A stretch of 64,000 nucleotides of DNA from the NCBI RefSeq assembly GCF_009857885.1, contig NZ_WWER01000008.1, positions 1 through 64,000 of the forward strand, given 5' to 3'. Of this stretch, positions 1 through 7,890 are shown piece after piece. The position numbers and the translations under genes are program-made. Under the pieces are notes generated by a model. The model saw only the letters and a program-made list of their open reading frames with translations. It did not search any database and was not told where the DNA came from. This DNA comes from Pusillimonas sp. TS35. GTDB taxonomy: Bacteria > Pseudomonadota > Gammaproteobacteria > Burkholderiales > Burkholderiaceae_B. The first letter of the stretch is position 1; every line of letters begins with the position of its first letter.

Positions 1-77
1 GTGGGTAGATCAGGCAACGGCCCACGGGCAGCTGCCTGAGCGGCAACAGTACGCTTCTTCTTCATTGGCATATCCAT
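1..77 (-). CDS. Partial hypothetical protein (N-terminus only)
   Basis: An open frame on the minus strand starts at the ATG at 77 and runs off the left edge after 25 codons. It begins MDMPMKKKRT and becomes Ala/Gln rich. An AGGGG Shine-Dalgarno sequence lies about 9 bases upstream on the minus strand (near 84-89), which is the main support. A second in-frame ATG lies at 65. The visible residues are too few for a family call; by position it belongs to the integrated element with the genes that follow. Confidence 0.4.
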   Translation of the reverse strand, partial: MDMPMKKKRTVAAQAAARGPLPDLP

Positions 78-431
78 GGTTTTTAACCCCTATGATATGC
101 CTCACCCACAAAATTACGGATAGGCTCAACCGCTCCGTTAGGGATGAGTGATCGGCGAACCGTGAACTGCATCGACTGCCCAGCAGAGACTCAATAACGC
201 CCAAATAATCACGCTGGTGTGTGAGATGGTCAGGCCTCAATCGTGCTTAACAATGTCAAAGCATGGTAAACATGCGTTCCACTACGTATCAACACCTGCC
301 ACAATGGAGCAACGGCCGATTCCTTCGCCCTTAAAATAATAGTCAGGTATTATTATGTTCTGTCATACTTCGAATCAGGCCTCTGTCATAATGTATCTAA
401 CCGCTGAAAAATCTCTGGGCCCTGGCAAATC
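78..431. promoter_or_regulatory. Divergent regulatory region upstream of XRE repressor
   Basis: This non-coding stretch separates the leftward partial gene from the rightward repressor. It contains an AT-rich inverted repeat, AATAAT-N8-ATTATT, at 335-354, and a direct repeat CTGTCATA at 361-368 and 383-390, both just ahead of the XRE gene. Their position suits an operator for autoregulation, but that is inference. A small hairpin GCATG/CATGC lies at 262-276. No convincing gene was found here. Confidence 0.35.
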
Positions 432-788
432 ATGAGCAGCATAGGCAAACGCCTCCGTACTGCGCGTATTCAACGCGGCCTCACGCAAGAGGCCCTTGCC
501 AACTTGCTCGATCCGCCCCTGACTCAAGGCACCATTGCCCATATAGAGAACGGTCGTAGCGAAACCTCGCGCCATATCATCTGGCTTGCTCTCGTACTCG
601 GGCTGCGGATCGAATGGCTTTTGACAGGCCAAGGGGAAATGTTTGAGGTTCAGTGGCCATGGACTACCCCAATGAGCGAGGTGGCCACGCTACCCCCACT
701 CGTGCTTGAAGACATTGGCGACTATATACAAATGAAAGTCTCCAAGCATCAGGTGAAGACAGGCAACGATCCTGACACGGAAGTCTGA
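432..788 (+). CDS. XRE-family helix-turn-helix transcriptional regulator
   Basis: This 118-residue protein carries an HTH_3/XRE DNA-binding domain at about residues 7-65. The recognition helix is around TQGTIAHIENGR and is followed by a conserved hydrophobic stretch ending in GLRIEWLLTGQGEM. That layout is typical of phage and island repressors in which the helix-turn-helix precedes a short C-terminal tail. There is no visible peptidase (LexA/S24) domain, so it would not be a self-cleaving CI-type repressor. It sits at the head of an integrase-bearing segment and probably controls element genes. The operator-like repeats lie directly upstream. Confidence 0.8.
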   Translation: MSSIGKRLRTARIQRGLTQEALANLLDPPLTQGTIAHIENGRSETSRHIIWLALVLGLRIEWLLTGQGEMFEVQWPWTTPMSEVATLPPLVLEDIGDYIQMKVSKHQVKTGNDPDTEV

Positions 789-1459
789 AGCCTGATCTCC
801 TACCCTTGCCAGGACAAGAAAAAAACAACAAATTTTGCGCCACCACACACTCTCTCCCAACGGGCCAGAGTGCATCTTGTCGTGTCATTTCACATAACCA
901 TGGGCCATATTGGCAATAAATTCCATGACCATATGACTTTTAATTATTACTTGCGTATTGACCCCGCGCAATACATGCGTAATGATTACAACAACCCTGC
1001 TCTTTAACAACAAAACACCGATAAATACCGCGCCCTGTTCTCCGTGAACGGTGCGAGTGCGCGGCTACCCGTGTCGTCAGCTTCGTGCGGGGCGACAAGC
1101 ACCTGGGTAGGAGTAAAGCAGGTGAAAAACCATTCCCCTTCCGGGCCGGTAGCGACTGGTGCTAACCGGAAGGCGTGAATGACGATCCGTTCACACGGAC
1201 GCCGGCTCTGCCAAAGGCAGGCCACATTCGATGGATGGCGCGTAATCCGTCGATGACAGCGGCAAAGACCGCAGTTCCCAGCATCCCGACGAACCGCAGC
1301 AGCGGCAGCGGAGCCAGCGGCGGGCGCTGCCGGGAACGATCAAAGCACCCGGCCCCCATCGTGGCATCTTGGCGGGCAGGACTCAACGGCGCAGACAGCG
1401 CCGGCTTTGGAAAGCATCCTGGCACCCAGGGTGCTTCCCAAGGTCTAACGGAGGAACAC
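789..1459 (+). other. Non-coding leader of the element, with possible structured RNA
   Basis: No gene is supported here, although a frame is open from 1175. The stretch has several self-complementary segments. CCTTCCGG near 1136 pairs with CCGGAAGG near 1164. GTTCC at 1274-1278 pairs with GGAAC at 1333-1337 and encloses CGGCAGCG (1303-1310) with CGCTGCC (1325-1331). A long GC-rich structured leader before AlpA-like genes recalls the antisense or immunity RNAs of P1/P4-type elements, but no family match can be shown from sequence reading alone. Confidence 0.3.
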
Positions 1460-1708
1460 ATGAAGGAACAGGCAACACCCACTGTCTTCGGCCACCGGCC
1501 AGCCGGACAACAAGAACAACAAGCCGACGACGCGCTTCTCTATCGAATCCCTACCGCTGAGGCGAAGCTGGGTGTATCGCGCTCCACCATCTACCGGCTG
1601 GCCAAAGAAGGCCAGCTTGTCCTTATCAAGATAGGAAAACGCTCCAGCGGGATCACGGCAGAAAGCGTGCATGCGCTGATTGAACGCAATCAGGCAACAG
1701 CCAGCTGA
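1460..1708 (+). CDS. AlpA/excisionase-like helix-turn-helix protein
   Basis: This 82-residue protein contains a MerR/AlpA-type DNA-binding helix-turn-helix at residues 27-70: an 'IPTAEAKLGVSRSTIYRLAKEGQL' type motif, then a basic strand IKIGKRSSGI and a closing helix. I chose the ATG at 1460 because GGAGG lies at 1450-1454, directly before it. The frame is open back to 1175, but that upstream part is low complexity and has no domain. Such small proteins act as excisionases or as activators of integrase or capsid genes in P4-like elements. It is co-directional with the next helix-turn-helix gene. Confidence 0.7.
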   Translation: MKEQATPTVFGHRPAGQQEQQADDALLYRIPTAEAKLGVSRSTIYRLAKEGQLVLIKIGKRSSGITAESVHALIERNQATAS

Positions 1709-1753
1709 CCAACTTGAATCAAACTGAGTTCCCGCTCTGCCAAAGGATTGCTC

Positions 1754-2002
1754 ATGACCACTCTCCAACCCACCACCCCGCAGGCAAGTGCTAATTACTC
1801 TGCCGACACGATGGTTCGAGTACCAGAAATCTGCCGTGACCCGAGAACAGGACGCCCCGGAATTCTGCCAATCAGTAGATCGACATGGTACGAATGGGTC
1901 AAACGAGGCTTAGTGCCTCCTGGCATCAAGATAGGCGGCCGAACCGTCGTTTGGCGACTTGCTGATATACAGGCCCTCGCCAGGGATCAGTCCGGAATCT
2001 GA
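1754..2002 (+). CDS. AlpA-family phage transcriptional regulator
   Basis: This 82-residue protein (from the ATG at 1754; an in-frame TTG lies at 1748) matches the AlpA family. It has a short N-terminal arm, the sequence ISRSTWYEWVKRGLVPPGIKIGGRTVVW typical of AlpA split into its helix-turn-helix and wing, and a final helix LADIQALARD. AlpA proteins activate the integrase gene of cryptic prophages and P4-like satellites. Its 3' end overlaps the 3' end of the convergent integrase gene by 16 bases. That compact arrangement and the preceding AlpA-like gene support one mobile module. Confidence 0.78.
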   Translation: MTTLQPTTPQASANYSADTMVRVPEICRDPRTGRPGILPISRSTWYEWVKRGLVPPGIKIGGRTVVWRLADIQALARDQSGI

Positions 2003-3198
2003 GAGAGCTTATCCAGATAGTCCGCCAGAAACTGCAATGCTTGTTTACGCTCCTCAGCCAACTCCGCATGATTGTAGGCCGTTTCAACCTGCCCTCTGGG
2101 CGCGTGAGACAGGAGCAATTCCACCACCTCCGAACGGATGCCATGCTCGCGCAGCAAGGTAGCAGTTGTTCCGCGAATACCATGCGGAGAAAAGTCAGGC
2201 ACACCAAAGTCCATGCGCTTGAAGAAATGGTTCAGACTGACGTCACTCATCGGCGCCACACGGCCACTCGCCGTGAAGATAGATGGAAAAACGTATTCCT
2301 GATGTCCTGTCATGGTATGCACAAGGCGCAGCAACTCCACCGCCTGACGCGACAGAAATACGCGATGGCGTTTGCGCATCTTCATGCGCTCAGCTGGGAT
2401 ATCCCAAATAGCAGCATCAAGGTCGTACTCACCCCAACGGCTGCGGATCAGCTCGCCTTTACGAACCATCGTATATACCAGCAGCTGCGTAGCTGCCTGA
2501 GTGGTGAAATGAGCGCCTTGGCGAGGAATCAAGCGCCAGAATCGGGCAAGCTCCGGTTCCAACAGGTGGCGATGATGGGTGCGCTTCGGCACTGACACCG
2601 CACCACGCACCATCAAGGCCGGGTTGGATTCAGCCTGCAGATTGCGAATCGCGTAATTGTAAATTCTCTGGATCAGGGATCGCACGCCTTCAGCAGTGGT
2701 AGGCGTCGGCCGCAGCTCATCCAGAATTTCAAGAATTTGCTTAGGCTGCACCGAGCTCAAGGGCATAGCGCCGATCTTGCCGAAAACATAGGACTCCAGC
2801 CAGCGCAATTGCTGAACACGATAAGCCGCTGAACGGTAAAACAGTGTTTCGTCCACCCATTGCCGGGCATACGCCTTAAACGTTGGCCCGGCGGGTTTGA
2901 CACGCGTTCCGACAAAACCGGCAAATTCAAGTTCCTTGGGATCGCCGCCCTGCTCCACAGCAGCCTGCAAAGCCTCGTGAATCTGCCTGGCCTGCTTCAA
3001 CGAAATAGCCGGATAGCGACCGATAGTGATTTTGTCGCGCCGGCCGCCAAAGTGATATTTATAGCGCCACACCTTCGTGCCAGAAGGCAGCACATCAATA
3101 TGAAGGCCGCCGCCGTCGGTCAACACATAGGTTTTGTCTTTGGGTTTTGCCGCCTCAATGGCGGCTACACGGAGAGAATATGTGAATGTACGGGGCAT
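1987..3198 (-). CDS. Tyrosine-type integrase, P4/DUF4102 family
   Basis: This 403-residue site-specific recombinase would catalyse insertion and excision of the element. An N-terminal DUF4102 arm-binding domain covers about residues 5-95, followed by a core-binding domain and a C-terminal catalytic domain from about 205. The catalytic set is visible: R246 (in TMVRKGEL), H339-x-x-R342 (HGIR), H365 (LLLSHAPRG) and the tyrosine nucleophile Y375. Length and motifs are normal, so the enzyme looks intact. It is the last gene before the core gene icd, placing one element boundary between 3199 and about 3300. The element continues past the left edge, so its other end cannot be seen. Confidence 0.93.
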   Translation of the reverse strand: MPRTFTYSLRVAAIEAAKPKDKTYVLTDGGGLHIDVLPSGTKVWRYKYHFGGRRDKITIGRYPAISLKQARQIHEALQAAVEQGGDPKELEFAGFVGTRVKPAGPTFKAYARQWVDETLFYRSAAYRVQQLRWLESYVFGKIGAMPLSSVQPKQILEILDELRPTPTTAEGVRSLIQRIYNYAIRNLQAESNPALMVRGAVSVPKRTHHRHLLEPELARFWRLIPRQGAHFTTQAATQLLVYTMVRKGELIRSRWGEYDLDAAIWDIPAERMKMRKRHRVFLSRQAVELLRLVHTMTGHQEYVFPSIFTASGRVAPMSDVSLNHFFKRMDFGVPDFSPHGIRGTTATLLREHGIRSEVVELLLSHAPRGQVETAYNHAELAEERKQALQFLADYLDKLSQIPD

Positions 3199-3262
3199 GG
3201 GGCCATGTGAAAAAATTTTGGGGCCATATTACCACCTGTGGCACCAAACCATGGCCCCAAAA
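3199..3262. repeat. Repeats beside the integrase start (possible operator or att region)
   Basis: TTTTGGGGCCAT at 3216-3227 is perfectly complementary to ATGGCCCCAAAA at 3251-3262, a 12-bp inverted repeat with a 23-base spacer. A further GGGGCCAT lies at 3199-3206, touching the integrase start codon. Repeats here could bind the integrase itself or an AlpA protein and could include the attachment core. No tRNA gene, the usual P4-integrase target, is adjacent. Confidence 0.4.
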
Positions 3263-3301
3263 CAAGTTGACCCATCTCGATCAACCCAGATTGATACGGA
3301 C

Positions 3302-3343
3302 AGAAAAAAGCCCCATCCTCCTATGAGAACGGGGCTTTTCTGG
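3302..3343 (-). terminator. Rho-independent terminator of icd
   Basis: On the minus strand a GCCCC/GGGGC stem, extended by flanking A/T pairs (arms 3306-3314 and 3331-3339), is followed by a run of six T. It lies 27 bases past the icd stop codon. Confidence 0.85.
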
Positions 3344-3369
3344 ACTTCAATGTATCAGATCAGAACCGA

Positions 3370-4626
3370 TTACATGTTGTCGATCATCACCTGGCCAAAG
3401 CCCGAGCACGATACTTGCGTCGCGCCTTCGAGCAGGCGGGCGAAGTCGTAGGTGACCTTCTTGGACAGGATGGATTTTTCCATGCTGGAGATGATCAAGT
3501 CGGCTGCTTCGGTCCAGCCCATGTGGCGCAGCATCATCTCGGCGGACAGGATCTCGGAACCGGGGTTCACGTAATCTTTGCCAGCGTACTTGGGTGCGGT
3601 GCCGTGGGTGGCTTCGAACATGGCGACGGAGTCGGACAGGTTCGCGCCGGGGGCGATACCGATGCCGCCCACTTGCGCGGCCAGTGCGTCGGAGACGTAG
3701 TCGCCGTTCAGGTTGAGCGTTGCAATGACGTCGTATTCGGCCGGGCGCAGCAGGATCTGTTGCAGGAACGCGTCAGCGATCGAATCCTTGACCGTGATCT
3801 CGCGACCCGTCTTGGGATTCTTGAACTTGCACCACGGGCCGCCGTCGATGAGTTGGGCGCCGAATTCTTTCTGGGCCAGTTCGTAGCCCCAGTCGCGGAA
3901 GCCACCTTCGGTGAACTTCATGATGTTGCCCTTGTGCACCAGCGTGACCGAAGCGCGGTCGTTGTCGATGGCGTACTGGATGGCCTTGCGAACCAGGCGC
4001 TGCGTACCTTCGCGCGAAACAGGCTTGACACCGATGCCCGACGTTTCGGGGAAGCGAATCTTGGTAACGCCAAGTTCGTTGCGCAGGAAGTCGATGAGCT
4101 TCTTGGCGTTGGCGCTTTCGGCTTCGAATTCGATGCCGGCATAGATGTCTTCCGAGTTTTCACGGAAGATAACCATATTGGTTTTTTCGGGTTCGCGCAC
4201 GGGTGAAGGCACACCCTTGAAATACTGGATCGGGCGCAGGCAGACATACAGGTCGAGCTGCTGGCGCAATGCGACGTTCAGCGAACGGATGCCGCCGCCG
4301 ACGGGCGTGGTGAGCGGGCCCTTGATGGACACGACGTAATCCTTGACCGCTTCCAGGGTCTCGTCGGGCAGCCAGACGTCGGGGCCGTATACCTTGGTGG
4401 ATTTTTCACCGGCGTACACTTCCATCCAGTGGATCTTGCGCTTGCCGTTGTAGGCTTTCTTCACCGCCGCGTCGACAACCTTGAGCATGACGGGGGTAAT
4501 ATCCGCGCCGGTGCCGTCGCCTTCGATGAAGGGAATAATAGGCTCATCCGGTACGTTCAGGGAAAAATCGGCGTTAACCGTAATCTTCTGACCCTCGCCG
4601 GGGACTTTGATGTGTTGATAGGACAT
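3370..4626 (-). CDS. icd: NADP-dependent isocitrate dehydrogenase
   Basis: This 418-residue enzyme converts isocitrate to 2-oxoglutarate and CO2 in the TCA cycle, reducing NADP. The full bacterial dimeric family pattern is present: an N-terminal ENDGTG-like loop (FIEGDGTG, residues 33-40) and the substrate loop [13 protein letters not shown], containing S115, which corresponds to the regulatory serine phosphorylated in enteric bacteria. It also has [14 protein letters not shown], the metal-binding [17 protein letters not shown], and [15 protein letters not shown] near the C-terminus. The length equals the usual 416-419. It is monocistronic with its own terminator. The integrated element stops just beyond that terminator, so the icd C-terminus ([10 protein letters not shown]) appears undisturbed. 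Confidence 0.97.
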   Translation of the reverse strand: MSYQHIKVPGEGQKITVNADFSLNVPDEPIIPFIEGDGTGADITPVMLKVVDAAVKKAYNGKRKIHWMEVYAGEKSTKVYGPDVWLPDETLEAVKDYVVSIKGPLTTPVGGGIRSLNVALRQQLDLYVCLRPIQYFKGVPSPVREPEKTNMVIFRENSEDIYAGIEFEAESANAKKLIDFLRNELGVTKIRFPETSGIGVKPVSREGTQRLVRKAIQYAIDNDRASVTLVHKGNIMKFTEGGFRDWGYELAQKEFGAQLIDGGPWCKFKNPKTGREITVKDSIADAFLQQILLRPAEYDVIATLNLNGDYVSDALAAQVGGIGIAPGANLSDSVAMFEATHGTAPKYAGKDYVNPGSEILSAEMMLRHMGWTEAADLIISSMEKSILSKKVTYDFARLLEGATQVSCSGFGQVMIDNM

Positions 4627-4925
4627 GAATGCTCCAGTTGTGCTCCGCAGACGCGGCGCCTGCGGGATAAAAGTCTAGGTAACCAAAAACAGCAAGTCTT
4701 ATATAAGAGTAGAAGAATAGTGTATCGTATTTCGGCTTGTGTTTTCAGCGGAATCGGGGGGTTGGGCAGCAAGGTTTGTTCCAGCACCGCTTATTCTATA
4801 AGGCTAAGAGGCTAAGCGCTCCGCAAACATGACGAGCATCGCCCTGATGTAAATATAGCCGCACCTGCAGCGGCGTCAGGTACAGCTAAAATATTGATTT
4901 CAAAAGCAAGGCAGCACAGTATTTC

Positions 4926-5354
4926 ATGTTCAACCCCACCCGCGAACAAGTCAGGCAGTTTTTTACCGATGCTTGGCGCAAACACTGCGCCGCCGGTATC
5001 CTGACACCGCTCGAAACCATGGCTGTCGACCTGATCAGGCAGCACCCTGAATACCAGGCCGATCTCGAAAACCCCGAGCGTGTGCAAGCCGACTACTCCG
5101 TCGAAGAAGGCAAAACCAACCCCTTCCTTCACCTGTCCATGCACCTGGCTATCGACGAACAGTTGTCCATAGATCACCCGCCAGGCATCAAAAAAGCCTA
5201 CCAGGAACTTGTCGCCACGCACGACCCCCACGACGCCGCACACATCATCATGGAAGCCTTGGGCGAAGTGGTATGGGAGGCCCAGCGGCTGGGACAGCCG
5301 CTGGATTCCGACAAATACATCGACCTCATCCGCCGCCGTGCCTCACGCCACTGA
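4926..5354 (+). CDS. DUF1841 family protein
   Basis: This 142-residue soluble protein matches the DUF1841 family, which is common in beta- and gammaproteobacteria. The N-terminal MFNPTREQVRQFF and the central NPFLHLSMHLAIDEQLSIDHPPGI segment, with its conserved histidines, are hallmarks. There is no signal peptide or membrane segment. The function is unknown; the conserved His/Asp residues in the middle could bind metal, but this is inference. It is divergent from icd (299-base intergenic region with no other gene) and convergent with the cytochrome pair. Confidence 0.8.
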   Translation: MFNPTREQVRQFFTDAWRKHCAAGILTPLETMAVDLIRQHPEYQADLENPERVQADYSVEEGKTNPFLHLSMHLAIDEQLSIDHPPGIKKAYQELVATHDPHDAAHIIMEALGEVVWEAQRLGQPLDSDKYIDLIRRRASRH

Positions 5355-5404
5355 GCGGCGCGCACGTCGCCTGGCAGCGTAGCCAACATACGAGCATAAC
5401 GCAG

Positions 5405-5442
5405 GCACCCGTGCACCCGCGCGAACGCGGGTGCACGGGTGC
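5405..5442. terminator. Perfect 17-bp hairpin between convergent genes
   Basis: The arms at 5405-5421 and 5426-5442 are exactly complementary over 17 bp and enclose a CGAA tetraloop. It lies between the converging DUF1841 gene and cytochrome genes. There is no T-run on either side, so it may be an RNA-stabilising structure or a bidirectional terminator of unusual kind. Confidence 0.6.
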
Positions 5443-5462
5443 ACAAACATACTTCTTACTTT

Positions 5463-5822
5463 TTACTTTTCGACTGCCAGCGGCGAAGGCTGGCTGGCGA
5501 GCCAGGCGGCCACGTTCTGGATGTCGGTCGGTGACAGCGAGGCCGCCATGGGTGCCATAATGGCATTTTTGCGAATATTGGCCGAGGCGGGCGCACCTTT
5601 TGCACCGCGCTGGTATGCCTTGAGAGCATGCTCGAGGTAGTCGCGATGCTGGCCTGCCAAGATGGGATAGGTAGCCATGATAGGCGTCTTGCCATCGGCG
5701 CCGTGGCATGCGGCACAGGTTTTTTCGTACGTGGCCTTGCCTGCGGCAAGGTCGGCGGCGGCGGCCGCGCCGCCCATGGCGAACAGTGCAGCACCCGCCA
5801 ATGCGATAGTCAGCGATTTCAT
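5463..5822 (-). CDS. Periplasmic c-type cytochrome (class I)
   Basis: This 119-residue protein has a Sec signal peptide (MKSLTIALAGAALFAMGG, cleavage near AAAA-DLA) and one haem-attachment motif CAACH at about residues 35-39, with a likely axial methionine in the MAPMAASLS segment near 90. The mature protein is about 95 residues, the size of a small soluble electron carrier. It follows the other cytochrome gene by 15 bases and both are read leftward, so they are probably co-transcribed and may shuttle electrons together. The partner oxidase or dehydrogenase is not in the window. Confidence 0.88.
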   Translation of the reverse strand: MKSLTIALAGAALFAMGGAAAAADLAAGKATYEKTCAACHGADGKTPIMATYPILAGQHRDYLEHALKAYQRGAKGAPASANIRKNAIMAPMAASLSPTDIQNVAAWLASQPSPLAVEK

Positions 5823-5837
5823 GAGTCTTCCTCCCCC

Positions 5838-6197
5838 TTATTTTTTCGCGAAGCCAGCGTAATACGCGGCCAGATCAGCCATGTCCTGGTCGGAGAGGCT
5901 TTTGGCGATGGCCTCCATGGTGGGGAAAGTACGCGCGCCGCTGGCATACTCCTTCAACGCCGCCACAATGTATTCAGCGTTTTGTCCGGCGATCATCGGC
6001 ACGTGGTACACCTCGGGGAAACTGGCCTTGTAGCCTTCGATCCCATGGCAGCCAATGCACATGGAGATTTTGGACTTCGCAGCTTCGGCGTCGCCCTTGG
6101 GCGCCGCATCGGCAGCATGGGCAGACCCAAAGATTACACAGGAGGCCATCACGGCCAGCGCAGGCAAGGTGCGCTTCAGGGAATAAGGCGACTTCAT
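5838..6197 (-). CDS. Periplasmic c-type cytochrome (class I), first of pair
   Basis: This 119-residue protein has an N-terminal signal peptide ending around GSAHA-AD, one haem motif CIGCH at about residues 47-51, and a downstream methionine-containing segment (TFPTMEAIAKSLSDQDMADLAAYYAGF) that fits the axial ligand and final helix of class I cytochromes. It is the upstream gene of a two-cytochrome operon. No clear ribosome-binding site is visible before the ATG at 6197. An FNR-like site lies just upstream at 6235-6248. Confidence 0.86.
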   Translation of the reverse strand: MKSPYSLKRTLPALAVMASCVIFGSAHAADAAPKGDAEAAKSKISMCIGCHGIEGYKASFPEVYHVPMIAGQNAEYIVAALKEYASGARTFPTMEAIAKSLSDQDMADLAAYYAGFAKK

Positions 6198-6234
6198 GAG
6201 CTATTGTTTTGCGTGTAGATTAGATTGAAGTAAA

Positions 6235-6248
6235 TTGATCTATGTCAA
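6235..6248 (-). promoter_or_regulatory. FNR/Anr-like box upstream of the cytochrome pair
   Basis: TTGAT-CTAT-GTCAA matches the FNR half-sites TTGAT-N4-ATCAA at nine of ten positions. Its centre is 44 bases before the cytochrome start, so a class II promoter would give almost no leader. The site could equally act on the rightward MoxR gene. Confidence 0.45.
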
Positions 6249-6362
6249 TAGACCGCCTAAAAATGCCGATTGTACGATACTTGACCCACGTATCCCATTA
6301 TGGTCTTTGCCTAGAAGCAACGCGCAACGAATCCCGCAGCATATCCTACGGAACCCATCATC

Positions 6363-7256
6363 ATGTCAGCAGCCTCCGCAAACAACCCTAGCAACCAGGA
6401 CAATCACCACCGCAACGAACGCTTTACCGGCACCGAACGCTATGTCGCCACCGAGGGCCTGAAGATGGCCGTCAATGCGGCGCTCGCGCTACAGCGCCCG
6501 CTGCTGATCAAAGGCGAACCAGGCACCGGCAAGACGATGCTCGCTGAAGAAGTAGCGGCATCCCTGGGCAGGCCGCTGCTGCAATGGCATATCAAGTCAA
6601 CCACGAAGGCGCACCAGGGCCTGTACGAGTACGACGCCGTCTCACGGTTGCGCGATTCGCAGCTCGGTGATGAAAAGGTGCGCGACATCGGCAACTACAT
6701 CGTTAAAGGTGTGCTGTGGCAGGCATTTGAATCGAACGCGCCGTCCGTTGTGCTGATTGACGAAGTCGACAAGGCTGATATCGAGTTCCCCAACGATCTG
6801 CTGCGTGAACTCGACCGCATGGAATTCCATGTATACGAAACCCGCCAAACCATCGCCGCGCGCCATCGGCCGCTGATCATCATCACCTCCAACAACGAAA
6901 AAGACTTGCCCGACGCATTCTTGCGCCGCTGTTTTTTTCATTACATCGACTTCCCCGACCGCGACACCATGCGCGATATCGTGGCTGTGCATTACCCTGG
7001 CATCCGCGAAGACGTACTGCGCGCCGCCATGGACACCTTCTTCGCCCTGCGCGATGCGCCCGGCCTGAAAAAGAAGCCCTCCACCTCTGAATTCCTTGAC
7101 TGGCTGCGCCTGTTGATGGGTGAGTCGATCAGCGCCGACGCGATCGCCAGCACCAACGGCGATGTTCCGGTGATGGCTGGCGCGCTGCTCAAGAACGAGC
7201 AGGACATCACCCTGCTGCAGCGCCTGGCAGCCATGACGCGCGCCGGCCGGCGCTAA
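6363..7256 (+). CDS. MoxR-type AAA+ ATPase
   Basis: This 297-residue ATPase belongs to the MoxR/AAA_5 group, chaperone-like enzymes that usually work with a von Willebrand factor A (VWA) protein on metal insertion or complex assembly. Walker A is GEPGTGKT at residues 51-58 and Walker B is VVLIDE at 129-134. Sensor residues are in PLIIITSNNEKDLPDAFLRRC and the lid domain follows. It is soluble. The VWA protein two genes downstream, co-directional, is its likely partner; an acetyltransferase gene separates them. Confidence 0.9.
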   Translation: MSAASANNPSNQDNHHRNERFTGTERYVATEGLKMAVNAALALQRPLLIKGEPGTGKTMLAEEVAASLGRPLLQWHIKSTTKAHQGLYEYDAVSRLRDSQLGDEKVRDIGNYIVKGVLWQAFESNAPSVVLIDEVDKADIEFPNDLLRELDRMEFHVYETRQTIAARHRPLIIITSNNEKDLPDAFLRRCFFHYIDFPDRDTMRDIVAVHYPGIREDVLRAAMDTFFALRDAPGLKKKPSTSEFLDWLRLLMGESISADAIASTNGDVPVMAGALLKNEQDITLLQRLAAMTRAGRR

Positions 7257-7269
7257 CTGAGGGTACGCG

Positions 7270-7890
7270 ATGCAAACCGTCAGGCAGTTTCACCACGCCC
7301 CGGCTCCAGTCACCCTGGCACGCGATGGCGTACGCCTTCTTCCGCTTGCCCGCGAGCATGCGCCAGCGCTGGAAGCGGCCGCCGCCGACGGCCAGCTCTG
7401 GACGCTGCGCGTCACGTCCGTGCCGGCCCCGGGCGACGCCGCGGCATACATCGAGCAGGCCCTGCAAGGCCAGGCAACCGGCACCATGCTCCCATTCGCG
7501 GTTATGGACGAGGACAGCGGCGCCATCATTGGCACCACCCGCTACCACGACATCGTGGCCTCGATCGCTCGCCTGGAGATCGGCTACACCTGGTATGCCC
7601 GCCACTGGCAACGCACCCATGTCAACACCACGTGCAAGCTGTTGCTGCTGCAACATGCCTTTGACACATTGGGCGCGGAGGTGGTCGGGTGGCGCACCGA
7701 CAACTTCAACCACGCCTCGCAGCGCGCCATCGAACGCCTGGGCGCCCGGCGCGACGGCGTGATCCGCCATCATGCACTACGCCGCGACGGCACGGTGCGC
7801 GATACTGTGATGTATAGCCTGTTGGCCGGCGAATGGCCCGAAGTGCGCGCACACCTCGAATATCAGCTTGGGCGTCATCATGCTGCTTGA
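7270..7890 (+). CDS. GNAT acetyltransferase, RimJ/RimL-like
   Basis: This 206-residue N-acetyltransferase has the GNAT fold of the RimJ/RimL (Acetyltransf_3) type: an N-terminal strand-helix (VTLARDGVRLLPL), then IIGTTRYHDI, the RLEIGYTWYARHWQRTHVNTTCKLLLLQHAF region holding the acetyl-CoA loop, and the closing NFNHASQRAIERLGARRDGVIRHH. The acceptor is unknown; relatives act on protein N-termini or small molecules. It starts 13 bases after the MoxR gene and overlaps the VWA gene by 11 bases, so it is very probably translated from the same message. That is not the usual composition of a MoxR-VWA pair. Confidence 0.85.
   Translation: MQTVRQFHHAPAPVTLARDGVRLLPLAREHAPALEAAAADGQLWTLRVTSVPAPGDAAAYIEQALQGQATGTMLPFAVMDEDSGAIIGTTRYHDIVASIARLEIGYTWYARHWQRTHVNTTCKLLLLQHAFDTLGAEVVGWRTDNFNHASQRAIERLGARRDGVIRHHALRRDGTVRDTVMYSLLAGEWPEVRAHLEYQLGRHHAA

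Noticed and set aside
1175-1459. N-terminal extension of the first AlpA-like gene
   Set aside because: The open frame continues upstream, but a strong GGAGG points to the ATG at 1460 and the extension has no domain; it overlaps predicted RNA structure.
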